From contig NZ_JAAGWH010000067.1 of NCBI RefSeq assembly GCF_010682105.1, forward strand, positions 1-46,645: a DNA stretch of 46,645 nucleotides, given 5' to 3'. Below, in pieces: positions 18,167 through 25,452 of the stretch (position 1 is the stretch's first letter; the number at the start of each line of letters is the position of its first letter). The position numbers and the translations under genes are program-made. This DNA comes from Modestobacter muralis (GTDB lineage Bacteria > Actinomycetota > Actinomycetes > Mycobacteriales > Geodermatophilaceae). Under the pieces are notes generated by a model. That model was not told the DNA's origin and made no database searches. It was given only the letters and a program-made list of their open reading frames with translations.

Positions 18167-18201
18167 CGTGGGGCAGGTGGTCGCCAGCCAGCTGCCCCAC
18201 G
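18167..18201 (+). terminator. Terminator hairpin of the chemotaxis receptor gene
   Basis: CGTGGGGCAG (18167-18176) and CTGCCCCACG (18192-18201) pair perfectly over ten bases with a 15-base loop, starting six bases after the stop codon. No U-run follows, as is common in high-GC actinobacteria. Confidence 0.7.
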
Positions 18202-18347
18202 AAGTCCGACTGGCGCGCTACGGCGCTCGCTCGCCTTGTGACGCGCACGCTTGAACCGGCAGCGTTTCGCCGATGAAGGCCGTTCTGTCGGCTTGGACTC
18301 GTCGGTATCAGCCGAGGTTCGTAGGCCCGAAACGGTTGGGTATCGGG

Positions 18348-18387
18348 CCGTCCGAAAACGGGGGCGGTCTCAACGGGTGCACGCAAC
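18348..18387 (+). repeat. Left terminal inverted repeat of IS30 element
   Basis: Forty bases that match the reverse complement of 19567-19606 at about 33 positions, including CCGAAAACG at 18352-18360 and a 15-base exact run, GCGGTCTCAACGGGT, at 18364-18378. Confidence 0.85.
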
Positions 18388-18432
18388 AGCCTCTGCGGAT
18401 GATCATGTGGTTGTGGTCTGGGAGGCGGTTCG

Positions 18433-19584
18433 GTGAGGTCGTTCGGGTTGTCGGTGGAGCAGCAGGAGCAGTTGTGGGTGCAGTGGCGGTCGGGTGAGTC
18501 GCTGCGGTTGATCGCCCGGTCGATGGGGGTGTCCCGCGGATCGATGCGTAGGTACGTGGAGGGCTGCGGTGGGGTTCGGCCACCGGCCCGTCGGCGGGGC
18601 CGGCTGGCGCTGACGGCGGCCGAGCGGGAGGAGATCAGCCGCGGGATCGCCGCCGGCGCCACGTGTCGGGCGATCGCGCGGGGCCTGGGCAGGCAGGCGT
18701 CCACGATCAGTCGGGAGCTGGCCCGCAACGGCGGGCGGGAGGCCTACCGGGCCGCTGCGGCCGACGCTGCCGCTGATGTGCGGGCGCTGCGGCCGAAGCC
18801 AGCGAAGCTAGCCGCACACGGCCGACTGCGCGCCGAGGTCGTGCGAGGGCTGGGTTTGGAGTGGTCTCCACAGCAGATCGCGGCACGCTTGGTCGTGGAC
18901 TTTCCCGACGACCCGGACATGCGGGTCTCTCACGAGACGATCTACCTGACCCTGTTCGTGCAGGCCAGGGGTGGGTTGGCTCGTGAGCTGACCCGGTCGC
19001 TGCGCACCGGGCGGGCCACCCGCCACCCGCGCGGCGCCAAGCTGCCCACCGGCCGCGGGCAGCTGCGGGACATGCTGCCGATCTCAGCCCGCCCGGCCGA
19101 GGTCGAAGACCGGGCCGTGCCCGGGCACTGGGAAGGTGACCTGGTGCTGGGCAAGCTGCCCAGCGCGGTCGCCACCCTGGTGGAGCGCACCAGCCGCCTG
19201 GTCGCGCTGGTGGCGTTACCTGAGGGCAAGAAGGCCGAGCAGGTCCACCCCGCACTGGCCGCCGCGATCCAGCGGGTGCCCGCCCAGCTGCGCCGATCTC
19301 TGACCTGGGACCAGGGCAAGGAAATGGCCGAACACGCCCAGTTCACCGTCGCCACCGGCGTCACCGTCTACTTCTGCGACCCCAAGAGTCCTTGGCAGCG
19401 AGGCAGCAACGAGAACACCAACGGGCTCCTGCGCCAATACCTGCCCAAGGGTGCTGACCTGCGCACCTTCACCCAAGACGACCTCGACACCATCGCCGCA
19501 CGCCTCAACGGACGACCCCGACAAACCCTGGGCTGGAAGACTCCCGCCGAAGCATTCAACGAGGTCGTTGCACAGACCCGTTGA
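18433..19584 (+). CDS. IS30 family transposase
   Basis: A 383-residue transposase with two N-terminal helix-turn-helix segments (SVEQQEQLWVQWRSGESLRL and ALTAAEREEISRGIAAGATC, then RQASTISRELARNGG) and a DDE catalytic core: Asp near 236 in GHWEGDLVLG, Asp near 294 in TWDQGKEMAEH and Glu near 327 in SNENTNGLLRQYLPKG, the exact IS30 signature. The length (350-400) is normal and no lesion is seen, so it may be active. Its stop lies inside the right terminal repeat. The start is a GTG or ATG-like codon at 18433 in the frame; a longer N-terminus is excluded by the left repeat. Confidence 0.93.
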   Translation: MRSFGLSVEQQEQLWVQWRSGESLRLIARSMGVSRGSMRRYVEGCGGVRPPARRRGRLALTAAEREEISRGIAAGATCRAIARGLGRQASTISRELARNGGREAYRAAAADAAADVRALRPKPAKLAAHGRLRAEVVRGLGLEWSPQQIAARLVVDFPDDPDMRVSHETIYLTLFVQARGGLARELTRSLRTGRATRHPRGAKLPTGRGQLRDMLPISARPAEVEDRAVPGHWEGDLVLGKLPSAVATLVERTSRLVALVALPEGKKAEQVHPALAAAIQRVPAQLRRSLTWDQGKEMAEHAQFTVATGVTVYFCDPKSPWQRGSNENTNGLLRQYLPKGADLRTFTQDDLDTIAARLNGRPRQTLGWKTPAEAFNEVVAQTR

Positions 19585-19606
19585 GACCGCCGGCGTTTTC
19601 GGTCGG
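19567..19606 (-). repeat. Right terminal inverted repeat of IS30 element
   Basis: Forty bases overlapping the last codons of the transposase gene, inverse to 18348-18387 with about seven mismatches. Overlap of the transposase end with the repeat is common in IS30 elements. Confidence 0.85.
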
Positions 19607-19759
19607 CGCGTTGGCCGGGTCGCTGCTACCTAACGTCCCCTACCGCATGCCTGCTCTCGAGACGTCAGGCTGGCAGGCTGAAATTTGGCGCGGACTGGCC
19701 GGTCCTTCGCTGGCGGAGGCCGGCGAAGACCTGATCGGACGGTAGGACAGGCGACGGCA

Positions 19760-20617
19760 TCAGCGGGCGGTCCGGCGCCGCTTGCGGCTGTACATCGAGC
19801 GGTCTGCCATGGCCAGGAGGTGGTCTGGGTCTTCGCCGGGGGAGCCGTGGGCAGCGCCGATGCTGACGCTGAAGGGCGGCGATGCGTTCGGGATGAGGGG
19901 TGGCTCCTGCATTTGGGCCTGGACTCGGCTGACCAGTTCCGCCAGCTGTGACTCGTCGACGTCTGGGAACAGCATCACGAACTCGTCGCCGCCGAAGCGG
20001 GCGACCAGGTCGTGGTGGCCGGCGGACTCCTGCAGGCGTGCGGCGACCTCGATGAGCAGCTGGTCACCTCGGGCGTGCCCGTGCTGGTCGTTGACCGCTT
20101 TGAAGTCGTCGACGTCGAAGAACAGCAGTGCGCAGCCCCGCCCCGTGTCGGGGTCCAGGTGTTGCTGCAGCGCGTCGAAGAGCACGCCACGGTTCCATGT
20201 GCCGGTCAGGGCATCGGTCGTGGCCCTGCGCTGTACGAGGGCCTCGCGCTGGCGGTGCTCGGTGACGTCGATGGCGACCACCGCGATGGCGCACGGCTGG
20301 CCGGCGTCGTCGGTTACCACGCTGTTTTGCATGGACACCCGCCGCCAAGCACCATCCGCTCTGAGCCAGTCAGCCTCTTCGAGGAAGGACGTCCCGCCGG
20401 ACAGAGCCTCAGCCACCGCCTGCTGTGCCGGAGCTACGTCCCCTGGGACGACGTAGACCTCCCAGAACGGTCGACCGAGCAGTTCGGTCTCCGCTTGGCC
20501 GGTGAAGCGCTCCATGGCCGGGTTGACGAGCAGGATTCCGCCGTCGTTACCGATCATGACGACCAGCGCCGTCGTCGCGTGGACGATGGCCTGCGTCAGC
20601 TCCACGGCCGGTACCAC
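19760..20617 (-). CDS. PAS-GGDEF diguanylate cyclase
   Basis: About 285 residues: a PAS domain (about 5-120; VVMIGNDGGILLVNPAMERF, PAC end IAVVAIDVTEHRQ) linked to a GGDEF domain (about 130-280; DALTGTWNRGVLFDAL, FFDVDDFKAVND, ARFGGDEFVMLFPDVD). The GGDEF signature is intact, so it should make c-di-GMP from two GTP. The RxxD inhibitory site five residues before it reads GHHD, so product inhibition is likely lost. It has no membrane helix. GTG at 20617 is preferred because AAGGAG lies six bases upstream; an ATG at 20632 in frame is the alternative. The input seen by the PAS domain is unknown. Confidence 0.9.
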   Translation of the reverse strand: MVPAVELTQAIVHATTALVVMIGNDGGILLVNPAMERFTGQAETELLGRPFWEVYVVPGDVAPAQQAVAEALSGGTSFLEEADWLRADGAWRRVSMQNSVVTDDAGQPCAIAVVAIDVTEHRQREALVQRRATTDALTGTWNRGVLFDALQQHLDPDTGRGCALLFFDVDDFKAVNDQHGHARGDQLLIEVAARLQESAGHHDLVARFGGDEFVMLFPDVDESQLAELVSRVQAQMQEPPLIPNASPPFSVSIGAAHGSPGEDPDHLLAMADRSMYSRKRRRTAR

Positions 20618-20632
20618 GGCAGCTCCTTCCAT

Positions 20633-20962
20633 GCCTCGCCCATCGGCCCGGACACAGCCGTACTTGCCACGCTGACAGCCGACTCACCCACGAGGGGGAC
20701 TGTCGCTGGAACGCGCGGTCAAGCTGCCTGCGCCGGTGGGGACCAAGCGCGTCCGGTCTTGCATGGGCGCCGTGGCCGGTGCGCTGCGGGCTCCTGCGGG
20801 CACGGCTGTTCGTCATCTGTGGTGCGCCACTGGCGGAGACGGTGAGGTTCGGTGTGGCCGGATGGATGGGTGTCGTCGTAGGGCGGGGAGCAAGGCAAGC
20901 AGCGGAAGGAGCTGCCGTCAACACCGGACCTGGTGCAGGCAGCAACTCTGTAGGTTTGCCTT
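20633..20962. other. Divergent spacer between cyclase and GAF-ANTAR genes
   Basis: About 330 bases without a convincing gene, serving as promoters for both sides. GGAAGGAGCTGCCGT at 20904-20918 is an exact inverse copy of 20616-20630, the initiation region of the cyclase gene, which hints at a duplicated gene start now decayed. Confidence 0.4.
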
Positions 20963-21697
20963 ATGACAGCTCGGGAGCCCGTGAGTGAGGTTCCATCTGC
21001 GCCGAATCTCGGTGAGGTGATGAGCCATGCCGCCAGGGCGCTGCAGGAGGAGCACGGCGACGTCGAGGGCACGCTCCAGGCGATCACCGCCCTGGCGGTC
21101 GGGACGGTGCCCAACGCTGAGGACTGCAGCATCAGCTACGTGTTCGCCCGCAAGCGGGTCGAGCCCCGTGCTGCCAGCAGTGAGCTGCCTGGCAAGGTGG
21201 ACGCGCTGCAGGGGGAGATCGGGCAGGGGCCCTGCCTGGATGCGGTGTGGGAGCAGGAGGTCGTCCGGGTCGACGACGTCCGCGCCGACGAGCGCTGGCC
21301 GGAGTTCGCCGCGAAGGCATCCGACCTCGGTGTGGGCGCCATGATGTGTTTCCAGCTGTTCGTCGAAGGCGACCAGCTGGGCGCCCTCAACCTCTACTCC
21401 CGCACACCTGGCGCCTTCGACGACGAGTGCGAGGAGATCGCGCGGATGCTCGCCGCCCACGCGTCGGTGGCGCTGGCCGGCGCCCAGCACGAGTCCAACC
21501 TGCGGAAGGGGTTGGACAACCGCGACCTGATCGGTCAGGCCAAGGGCATCCTCATGGAGCGGCACAAGCTCACCGCCGACCAGGCCTTCGGCATCCTCGC
21601 CCGGGTGTCTCAGAACATGAACCGCAAGCTCGCTGACGTTGCGCGTGAGCTGAGCGAGACCGGCGCCGTCCCCGACCCGGCGGCAAGCGGGGACTGA
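20963..21697 (+). CDS. GAF-ANTAR domain protein (candidate transcription antiterminator)
   Basis: A 244-residue protein. A GAF sensor domain spans about residues 20-170 (GEIGQGPCLDAVWEQEVVRV, then LGALNLYSRTPGAFDDE), and an ANTAR RNA-binding domain about 180-235 (NRDLIGQAKGILMERHKLTA, then AFGILARVSQNMNRKLADVA). ANTAR proteins bind paired hexaloop hairpins in nascent RNA and prevent termination; in actinobacteria this GAF-ANTAR form is common. The RNA targets are unknown. The ATG at 20963 has only a weak ribosome site, so the start could be a few codons off. It is divergent from the cyclase and probably has its own promoter. Confidence 0.9.
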   Translation: MTAREPVSEVPSAPNLGEVMSHAARALQEEHGDVEGTLQAITALAVGTVPNAEDCSISYVFARKRVEPRAASSELPGKVDALQGEIGQGPCLDAVWEQEVVRVDDVRADERWPEFAAKASDLGVGAMMCFQLFVEGDQLGALNLYSRTPGAFDDECEEIARMLAAHASVALAGAQHESNLRKGLDNRDLIGQAKGILMERHKLTADQAFGILARVSQNMNRKLADVARELSETGAVPDPAASGD

Positions 21698-21819
21698 CTA
21701 CTCGGGGATGGCCCCGAAAGCCGTCTCCTGGATCGACCAAGCCTGGCCAGTGCGCCCGTCAGTACCCGAGCGCCACAGGGTGCAGCAGTCACGGAGCGAG
21801 CGCCGACACCGGGCCTGGC

Positions 21820-22263
21820 GTGGACGCCGAGTACAGCGTCACCGTCGCCCAGCTCCCCGCAGGAACGACGGAACTGGCCTTCCCCATCCTGCAGCGGTAC
21901 TCCGATGGCCGGGAGGACGCCTGGATCGAACCGGTCACCGACGCCGTCCCCGCCCCGGCGAAGCCAGCGTCGATTCTGTCGATGGCCGCCGCTCCCGGCG
22001 GGGCCACCTGCGCGCCGCCCACGCCTGTGCCCTCTGCGGCTGGTTGGTCTGCGGTGTCCACCAGCGCCGCCGAGACGGCCGCGGCGTCCTCTCCGCAGCT
22101 CGAAGAGGACACCGCGGCGCAGGTGAGCGGGAAGGGCAACGGCGTCGGGGTACCGGTGGTCGTGGGGTCGATCGTCGTGCTGGTCGCTCAGTGCTGCGGC
22201 AGTCTAGGTTGTTTGCCGGCGGCGCGCATGAGCCGACTCCACAGCGCCCGCGAGGCGGCCTAG
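21820..22263 (+). pseudogene. C-terminal remnant of a YcnI/DUF1775 family copper-linked membrane protein
   Basis: The frame reads AEYSVTVAQLPAGTTELAFP, then ILQRYSDGREDAWIEP, matching the last strands of DUF1775 (YcnI) proteins, which have the pattern PLPxxTxxLxFxxLQTYSDGxxxxWIE. A Pro/Ala-rich linker and one hydrophobic helix (VGVPVVVGSIVVLVAQCCGS) end the protein as in intact YcnI. The first 110 or so residues, including the signal peptide and the N-terminal copper-binding His, are absent; upstream sequence in the same frame is not family-like. I read it as a 5'-deleted relic. A short expressed membrane protein from GTG at 21820 cannot be excluded. Confidence 0.6.
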
Positions 22264-22380
22264 CCCCAGGTATCACCCAGCCCGGTCAGGGTCGACCTGG
22301 TCATCCGCGAGAACTGATCGGCGCGGGGGGTCACTGGGGCGTCAGCTGCAACCACGATCTGCGGGTCCTCGCCTTGAGGG

Positions 22381-22416
22381 GCGCCCTGGCAGCCACAGGG
22401 GTGATCGCCAGGGCGC
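22381..22416 (-). terminator. Hairpin after the minus-strand hypothetical gene
   Basis: GCGCCCTGGC (22381-22390) and GCCAGGGCGC (22407-22416) form a perfect ten-pair stem with a 16-base loop, 22 bases beyond the stop at 22439. Confidence 0.6.
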
Positions 22417-22438
22417 AGCTGCACAGTAGTGGTAGCCG

Positions 22439-22915
22439 TTAGAAGGGCGGGGCGTTCTGCTCGGCTGGTTCGATGTTCCAGGCCGGGGTCCAGCGGCCGA
22501 CGGCGAAGGCGAACCCGGGCGTGGTCTCCCGGTGGTACTCGACGCAGCCCAGCCAGCCGTCGCCGCGGTGCTCGTCCCGGGTCCAGGCGTGGAGCAGGGC
22601 TGGCGCGTGCCACTGACCGGACCACCGGACGCGCACCGGCACGGGTGGGGTCAACATCCGTTCGGCGTCCTCGAGGGCGGTGGCGAGGTCGTCCCAAGAG
22701 GTGACGGTCAGGTGATCGGGCACCGGTAGCTGCCGGGGTGGCCAGCGGGGATCGCGGGGTGGCACCGCGCCCACTATCGGCGGCGGCGCCGACAGTCTCG
22801 GGCTGGACCGGCCTGGCGGCCGGTGGCTTCGCCGTGGTGGTGGCGCGGACCGGCCTGCGGCCGGTGGCTTCGCCGTGGTGGCTGGCTTGGTGGGTGCGGC
22901 AGGTCGTCCCAGCAT
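22439..22915 (-). CDS. Conserved hypothetical protein of mobile elements
   Basis: A frame of 158 residues. The first 60 or so are Pro/Ala/Arg-rich and cross a tandem DNA repeat whose two copies differ by one base and so encode different residues, so the true start may be later (for example GTG before GAVPPRDPRWPP). From about residue 68 a folded part is seen: LTVTSWDDLATALEDAERML, VPVRVRWSGQWHAPALLHAW, DEHRGDGWLGCVEY and FAFAVGRWTPAWNIEP. No known domain is recognised. A decayed second copy lies at 30436-30660, which supports it as a real gene family of this element. Function unknown. Confidence 0.65.
   Translation of the reverse strand: MLGRPAAPTKPATTAKPPAAGRSAPPPRRSHRPPGRSSPRLSAPPPIVGAVPPRDPRWPPRQLPVPDHLTVTSWDDLATALEDAERMLTPPVPVRVRWSGQWHAPALLHAWTRDEHRGDGWLGCVEYHRETTPGFAFAVGRWTPAWNIEPAEQNAPPF
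22805..22881. repeat. Two-copy tandem repeat, period 42 bp
   Basis: GGACCGGCCTGGCGGCCGGT and the following bases (22805-22840) are repeated at 22847-22881 with one base lost. The unit also has internal inverted structure (ACCGGCC / GGCCGGT). It overlaps the 5' part of the minus-strand hypothetical gene. Confidence 0.75.
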
Positions 22916-23061
22916 GCGGGGTCGGGGGTCCGACCGGTCAAGGCCGCTGCGCGCCGGCTGCGCCGGTCGGCTTCGCCGAGCCTGGACCGCCCACCCTCAA
23001 CTCCGCACCCCGGGACTCCCGACCCGCCGCACACAGCGGCGGCCCATCGAAAGGAACCCTG

Positions 23062-23321
23062 ATGAACAACGAGGCCGTCAACACCGAGCGAGCGAACGTG
23101 CGCAACGCCTTCCACCTGGTGCAGCAGGAGGTCTATTCGCTGCTGGACTCGGTGGGGCTAGTCGCGGAGATGGTCGCCCATCCCAAGGACGGCGACCACG
23201 CCGAGCTGGCATGCAGACGACGGGCTTGCACGAGGCGGTCGAGGGCGTGCTGGCCCAGCTGGACACGCTCCGGCGATTGCAGTTCAGCTACGACGACGCG
23301 GTGGACGCCCAGCCACGGTGA
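23062..23321 (+). pseudogene. Small helical protein gene with a frameshift
   Basis: ATG at 23062 follows AAAGGAA and encodes NNEAVNTERANVRNAFHLVQ and on to GDHAELA, a helical start. After 23210 that frame turns into Arg/Cys/Trp-rich noise, while the next frame continues sensibly: MQTTGLHEAVEGVLAQLDTL, RRLQFSYDDAVDAQPR, stop at 23321. A single missing base near 23208-23210 explains it. The repaired product would be about 86 residues. No family is recognised. Sequencing error, recent mutation or programmed shifting cannot be told apart; there is no clear slippery heptamer. Confidence 0.6.
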
Positions 23322-23408
23322 CCAGCGGGTGGCCGGCCAGGAGACCCCTGCGCCGGCCACCGGCCCCACACTCGACTGACCGAACGTCATGCGCCCAAGG
23401 AGGCCAGC

Positions 23409-23471
23409 ATGTGCACCGCTCTTCCCCGGGCGGGCCAAGCCGCCTGCCGCGACCGGCAGGATCTGCGGTGA
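23409..23471 (+). CDS. 20-codon micro-ORF coupled to the metalloprotease gene
   Basis: A textbook AAGGAGG at 23397-23403, five bases before ATG at 23409, drives a 20-residue frame (MCTALPRAGQAACRDRQDLR) whose TGA at 23469 overlaps the GTG start at 23468 of the next gene. The next gene has a weak ribosome site (AGGA), so the micro-ORF probably feeds ribosomes into it by coupling. The peptide itself may have no function. Too short for ordinary gene finders. Confidence 0.5.
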   Translation: MCTALPRAGQAACRDRQDLR

Positions 23472-24103
23472 CCGCCGCTGTGCCCGCGCCACTGCGCCAG
23501 GAGTTCGAGACCATCGCTGCCCGCGCGGCCGCGGTCGGGCGACCGCTGGCCCCGATGCCCACGCTGGAGATCGCCACCAACAGTCGGCGGGACAGTCGCG
23601 CGTTCACCGACCCGGTCGGCAGCGCCGGCACCCCGCGGGTCCGGCTCGCCCAAGACCTGCTCGACACCGCGCCGGAGGACCGGGCGTGGACCATCGCGCA
23701 CGAGCTCAGCCACGTCCTGCGGGCCCAGGAGGGAACGCGCGTCACCTTCACGCGTGGCCGGCTCAACGCCGTGTGGGCGCTGTTGGCCCTTGCGGTCGCC
23801 GCGCTGACGGTGGCCGGCTACGCCGGACTCACGCGCTCCGGTCCCAGCGCCGACCTGATGGCCGTCCTGGGGGTCGTGGGCCTGGCTGCCTGGGCGGCCT
23901 TGATCGTTGAGGTGATCCGGCGCGAGGAAACCGGGGCCGACGCCACCGCGGCGGAGGTGTTCGGGGAAGTCCTCACTGTCGCCGGTGTCAAACGTCTCCA
24001 GCGCCGAGAACGCCCGTTCGCCGAGTTCCCGGTAACGGCGTGGCGTACTCACCCGCGCCCATCCCATCGCCGCCGAGCCGGTCTGGCCAGGGTCACCAGG
24101 TGA
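23468..24103 (+). CDS. Membrane-bound zinc metalloprotease (HExxH, M48-like)
   Basis: About 211 residues from GTG at 23468. WTIAHELSHVLRAQ holds the zinc motif His78-Glu79-x-x-His82. Two hydrophobic helices follow at about 101-120 and 129-149, and after them RREETGADATAAEVFG supplies the third-ligand Glu with a downstream Asp, in the order of M48 (HtpX/Ste24) enzymes, though shorter than those. The active site should face the cytoplasm. The start rests on the GTGA overlap with the micro-ORF; the frame is open back to 23318. Its stop overlaps the HNH gene, suggesting joint translation. Substrate unknown; a role in element control or defence is speculation. Confidence 0.75.
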   Translation: MTAAVPAPLRQEFETIAARAAAVGRPLAPMPTLEIATNSRRDSRAFTDPVGSAGTPRVRLAQDLLDTAPEDRAWTIAHELSHVLRAQEGTRVTFTRGRLNAVWALLALAVAALTVAGYAGLTRSGPSADLMAVLGVVGLAAWAALIVEVIRREETGADATAAEVFGEVLTVAGVKRLQRRERPFAEFPVTAWRTHPRPSHRRRAGLARVTR

Positions 24104-24615
24104 GTCAGTCCAGGGGTGAGCCGGTCAACCTCACCGCAGCTGACCGAGAGCGCTTCGGGACGGCCATCTGCCGCACGGCCACGTGTCACATCTGGCTTGG
24201 TTCGGTGTCGCGTCCCGGCGGCTACGGGCAGTGGTGGCTACGGCGTCCCGACGGCAGGCAGCGGGTCGTCTCCGCGCACCGCGTTGCTTTCGAGGTGGCC
24301 CACGGTCCGCTGCCAGAGGGCGCCACGCTCATGCACGACTGCGAGGTGCGGTTGTGCGTCAACACCGGGCCGGGACACGTCCATGCGGGCACGCAGGCGG
24401 AGAACGTCGACCAGGCGGTCAGGCGGCAGAGGATGGCCGGCCCGAGGCCAGGCCTGGTCGACGTCCGGGGTCCGGTCGGTCAGGCCGCTGCGGTGCAGAC
24501 CGCGATCCGGGAAGCACTCACGCAGGGCCGGTCGGACCCGGACCAGTTGGCCGAGGTTCTGGCCGAGGTGATCGCTGTCGGCGACCCTCTAGCCAACCAG
24601 CTCCGCCTGCTGTGA
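24100..24615 (+). CDS. HNH endonuclease (HNH_3 type)
   Basis: A 171-residue protein read from GTG at 24100, which overlaps the TGA of the metalloprotease gene. The HNH core is clear: SAHRVAFEVAHGPLPEG (His60), LMHDCEVRLCVN (His79, Cys81, Cys86, Asn88) and GHVHAGTQAENVDQ (His93 with terminal Asn), the layout of phage-type HNH_3 nucleases. The usual Cys-Asp after the first His is replaced by Cys-Glu, with unknown effect. A helical tail of 60 residues follows. It cuts DNA in this family; target unknown. Its last 27 bases overlap the convergent gene at 24589. Confidence 0.85.
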   Translation: MSQSRGEPVNLTAADRERFGTAICRTATCHIWLGSVSRPGGYGQWWLRRPDGRQRVVSAHRVAFEVAHGPLPEGATLMHDCEVRLCVNTGPGHVHAGTQAENVDQAVRRQRMAGPRPGLVDVRGPVGQAAAVQTAIREALTQGRSDPDQLAEVLAEVIAVGDPLANQLRLL

Positions 24616-24981
24616 CTCCCCGGTCGACCTAACGCTCTCTTCGGATCCCTGGTCACCGTCAGCACCGGGCGGGGTGTCGTCGGAATCGCCCCGGGGAGCC
24701 CGAGGCGCACGACGCGCGGCGCGGACGTCGGTGAGGGGCACATCGCAGAGTAAGGCGATCTCGTCGGGAGTCTTCCCGAGATTGGCCAGCGCGCCGATGC
24801 TGGCGCGGAAGGTCGCATCGGCGGCCGCGATCTGCTCGGTGAGGCTTGCACGCAGCTCGGCTGACTCCATCACTGCGGTCACAGCTTCGGTGAGCACGCG
24901 CGCTTCGCGCTCCATGTGCTCCTGCACCCGCTGAGCTGCCCGCCGCCGCGCTACCAGAGCTTCACTCTTGCCCGTTGCCAT
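24589..24981 (-). CDS. Small helical HTH protein, possible relaxosome accessory factor
   Basis: A 130-residue protein from ATG at 24981 (MATGKSEALVARRRAAQRVQ). Residues 5-65 are highly helical and charged, likely coiled coil; LGKTPDEIALLCDVPLTDVR at about 75-95 looks like a helix-turn-helix; the last 35 residues are acidic and disordered. It starts beside the hairpin-rich oriT candidate, on the far side of which the relaxase gene begins, the position where accessory DNA-binding proteins of MobF systems are found. That role is inferred from position only. No family is recognised. Confidence 0.65.
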   Translation of the reverse strand: MATGKSEALVARRRAAQRVQEHMEREARVLTEAVTAVMESAELRASLTEQIAAADATFRASIGALANLGKTPDEIALLCDVPLTDVRAARRAPRAPRGDSDDTPPGADGDQGSEESVRSTGESQQAELVG

Positions 24982-25068
24982 GCGCGGAGCGTAGCCCGTC
25001 TCCACTCACCGTCTCGATCCCTGCGCTTGACCCCGTTGCACCGGTCTTCGCTCCCACTCCCTCAACAA

Positions 25069-25320
25069 GATCAGCCCCTCCCTCCTGTCGGCTGATCCCT
25101 GGTCCACTCGCATCCCTCCCTGACCAGCTCACTCATCCGTCCCCCGTCCTCATCGGCTGACCTTCTGACCTTGTCCAGCCGTGCCAAAGCCGTCCTAGTC
25201 TCCAAACCTTCCGACCAGTCCACCTTCCTCACACCTCTGGCACTATTAGTGCCGAGGACATAACGTCCCCCAGGACGGGGCCCGGAGGGCCCCTGATCGG
25301 GGCGTGGAGACACCGCCCCG
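25069..25320. other. Candidate origin of transfer (oriT), hairpin cluster
   Basis: The gene-free gap between the HTH gene and the relaxase carries at least five inverted repeats: GATCAGCC/GGCTGATC (25069-25076, 25090-25097), CTGGTC/GACCAG (25099-25104, 25122-25127), GGCACT/AGTGCC with flanking CCTC/GAGG (25234-25257), GGGGCCC/GGGCCCC (25277-25293) and CGGGGCG/CGCCCCG (25298-25320). The first half (25000-25240) is strikingly pyrimidine-rich on the plus strand. MobF oriTs sit next to the relaxase gene and are rich in such repeats. The nick site is not identified; the A/T-rich loop near 25245 and the following ACATAACG are candidates. Confidence 0.55.
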
Positions 25321-25452
25321 AGGGGGGCCAGGGAGAGGGGTAGCGGTGACCGGCGCGACGGTGTGCGGGCCGCTGCCGGCGCCGTCCTGGCCGGCCCCCA
25401 GCCAGGTCCCGGTACCGGGACCGGCCGGTACCCCCGGCCGCGGGCGCATCGC

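Larger units (their letters stand above)
18348..19606 (+). mobile_element. IS30-family insertion sequence, apparently intact
   Basis: About 1.26 kb bounded by imperfect inverted repeats at 18348-18387 and 19567-19606, with one full-length transposase between them. Both ends share CCGAAAACG and CGGTCTCAACGGGT blocks. The exact outer boundary and the short target duplication cannot be fixed, because the outermost three bases could be flank. The element separates the chemotaxis receptor from the diguanylate cyclase gene and breaks no gene I recognise. Confidence 0.88.

Noticed and set aside
22805-22881. CRISPR-like repeats
   Set aside because: Only two copies with a six-base gap and no spacers; it is a simple tandem duplication.
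23318-23467. Longer N-terminus for the metalloprotease from GTG 23318
   Set aside because: The added 50 residues are Pro/Arg/His-rich noise overlapping the micro-ORF; the GTGA overlap at 23468 gives a better start.
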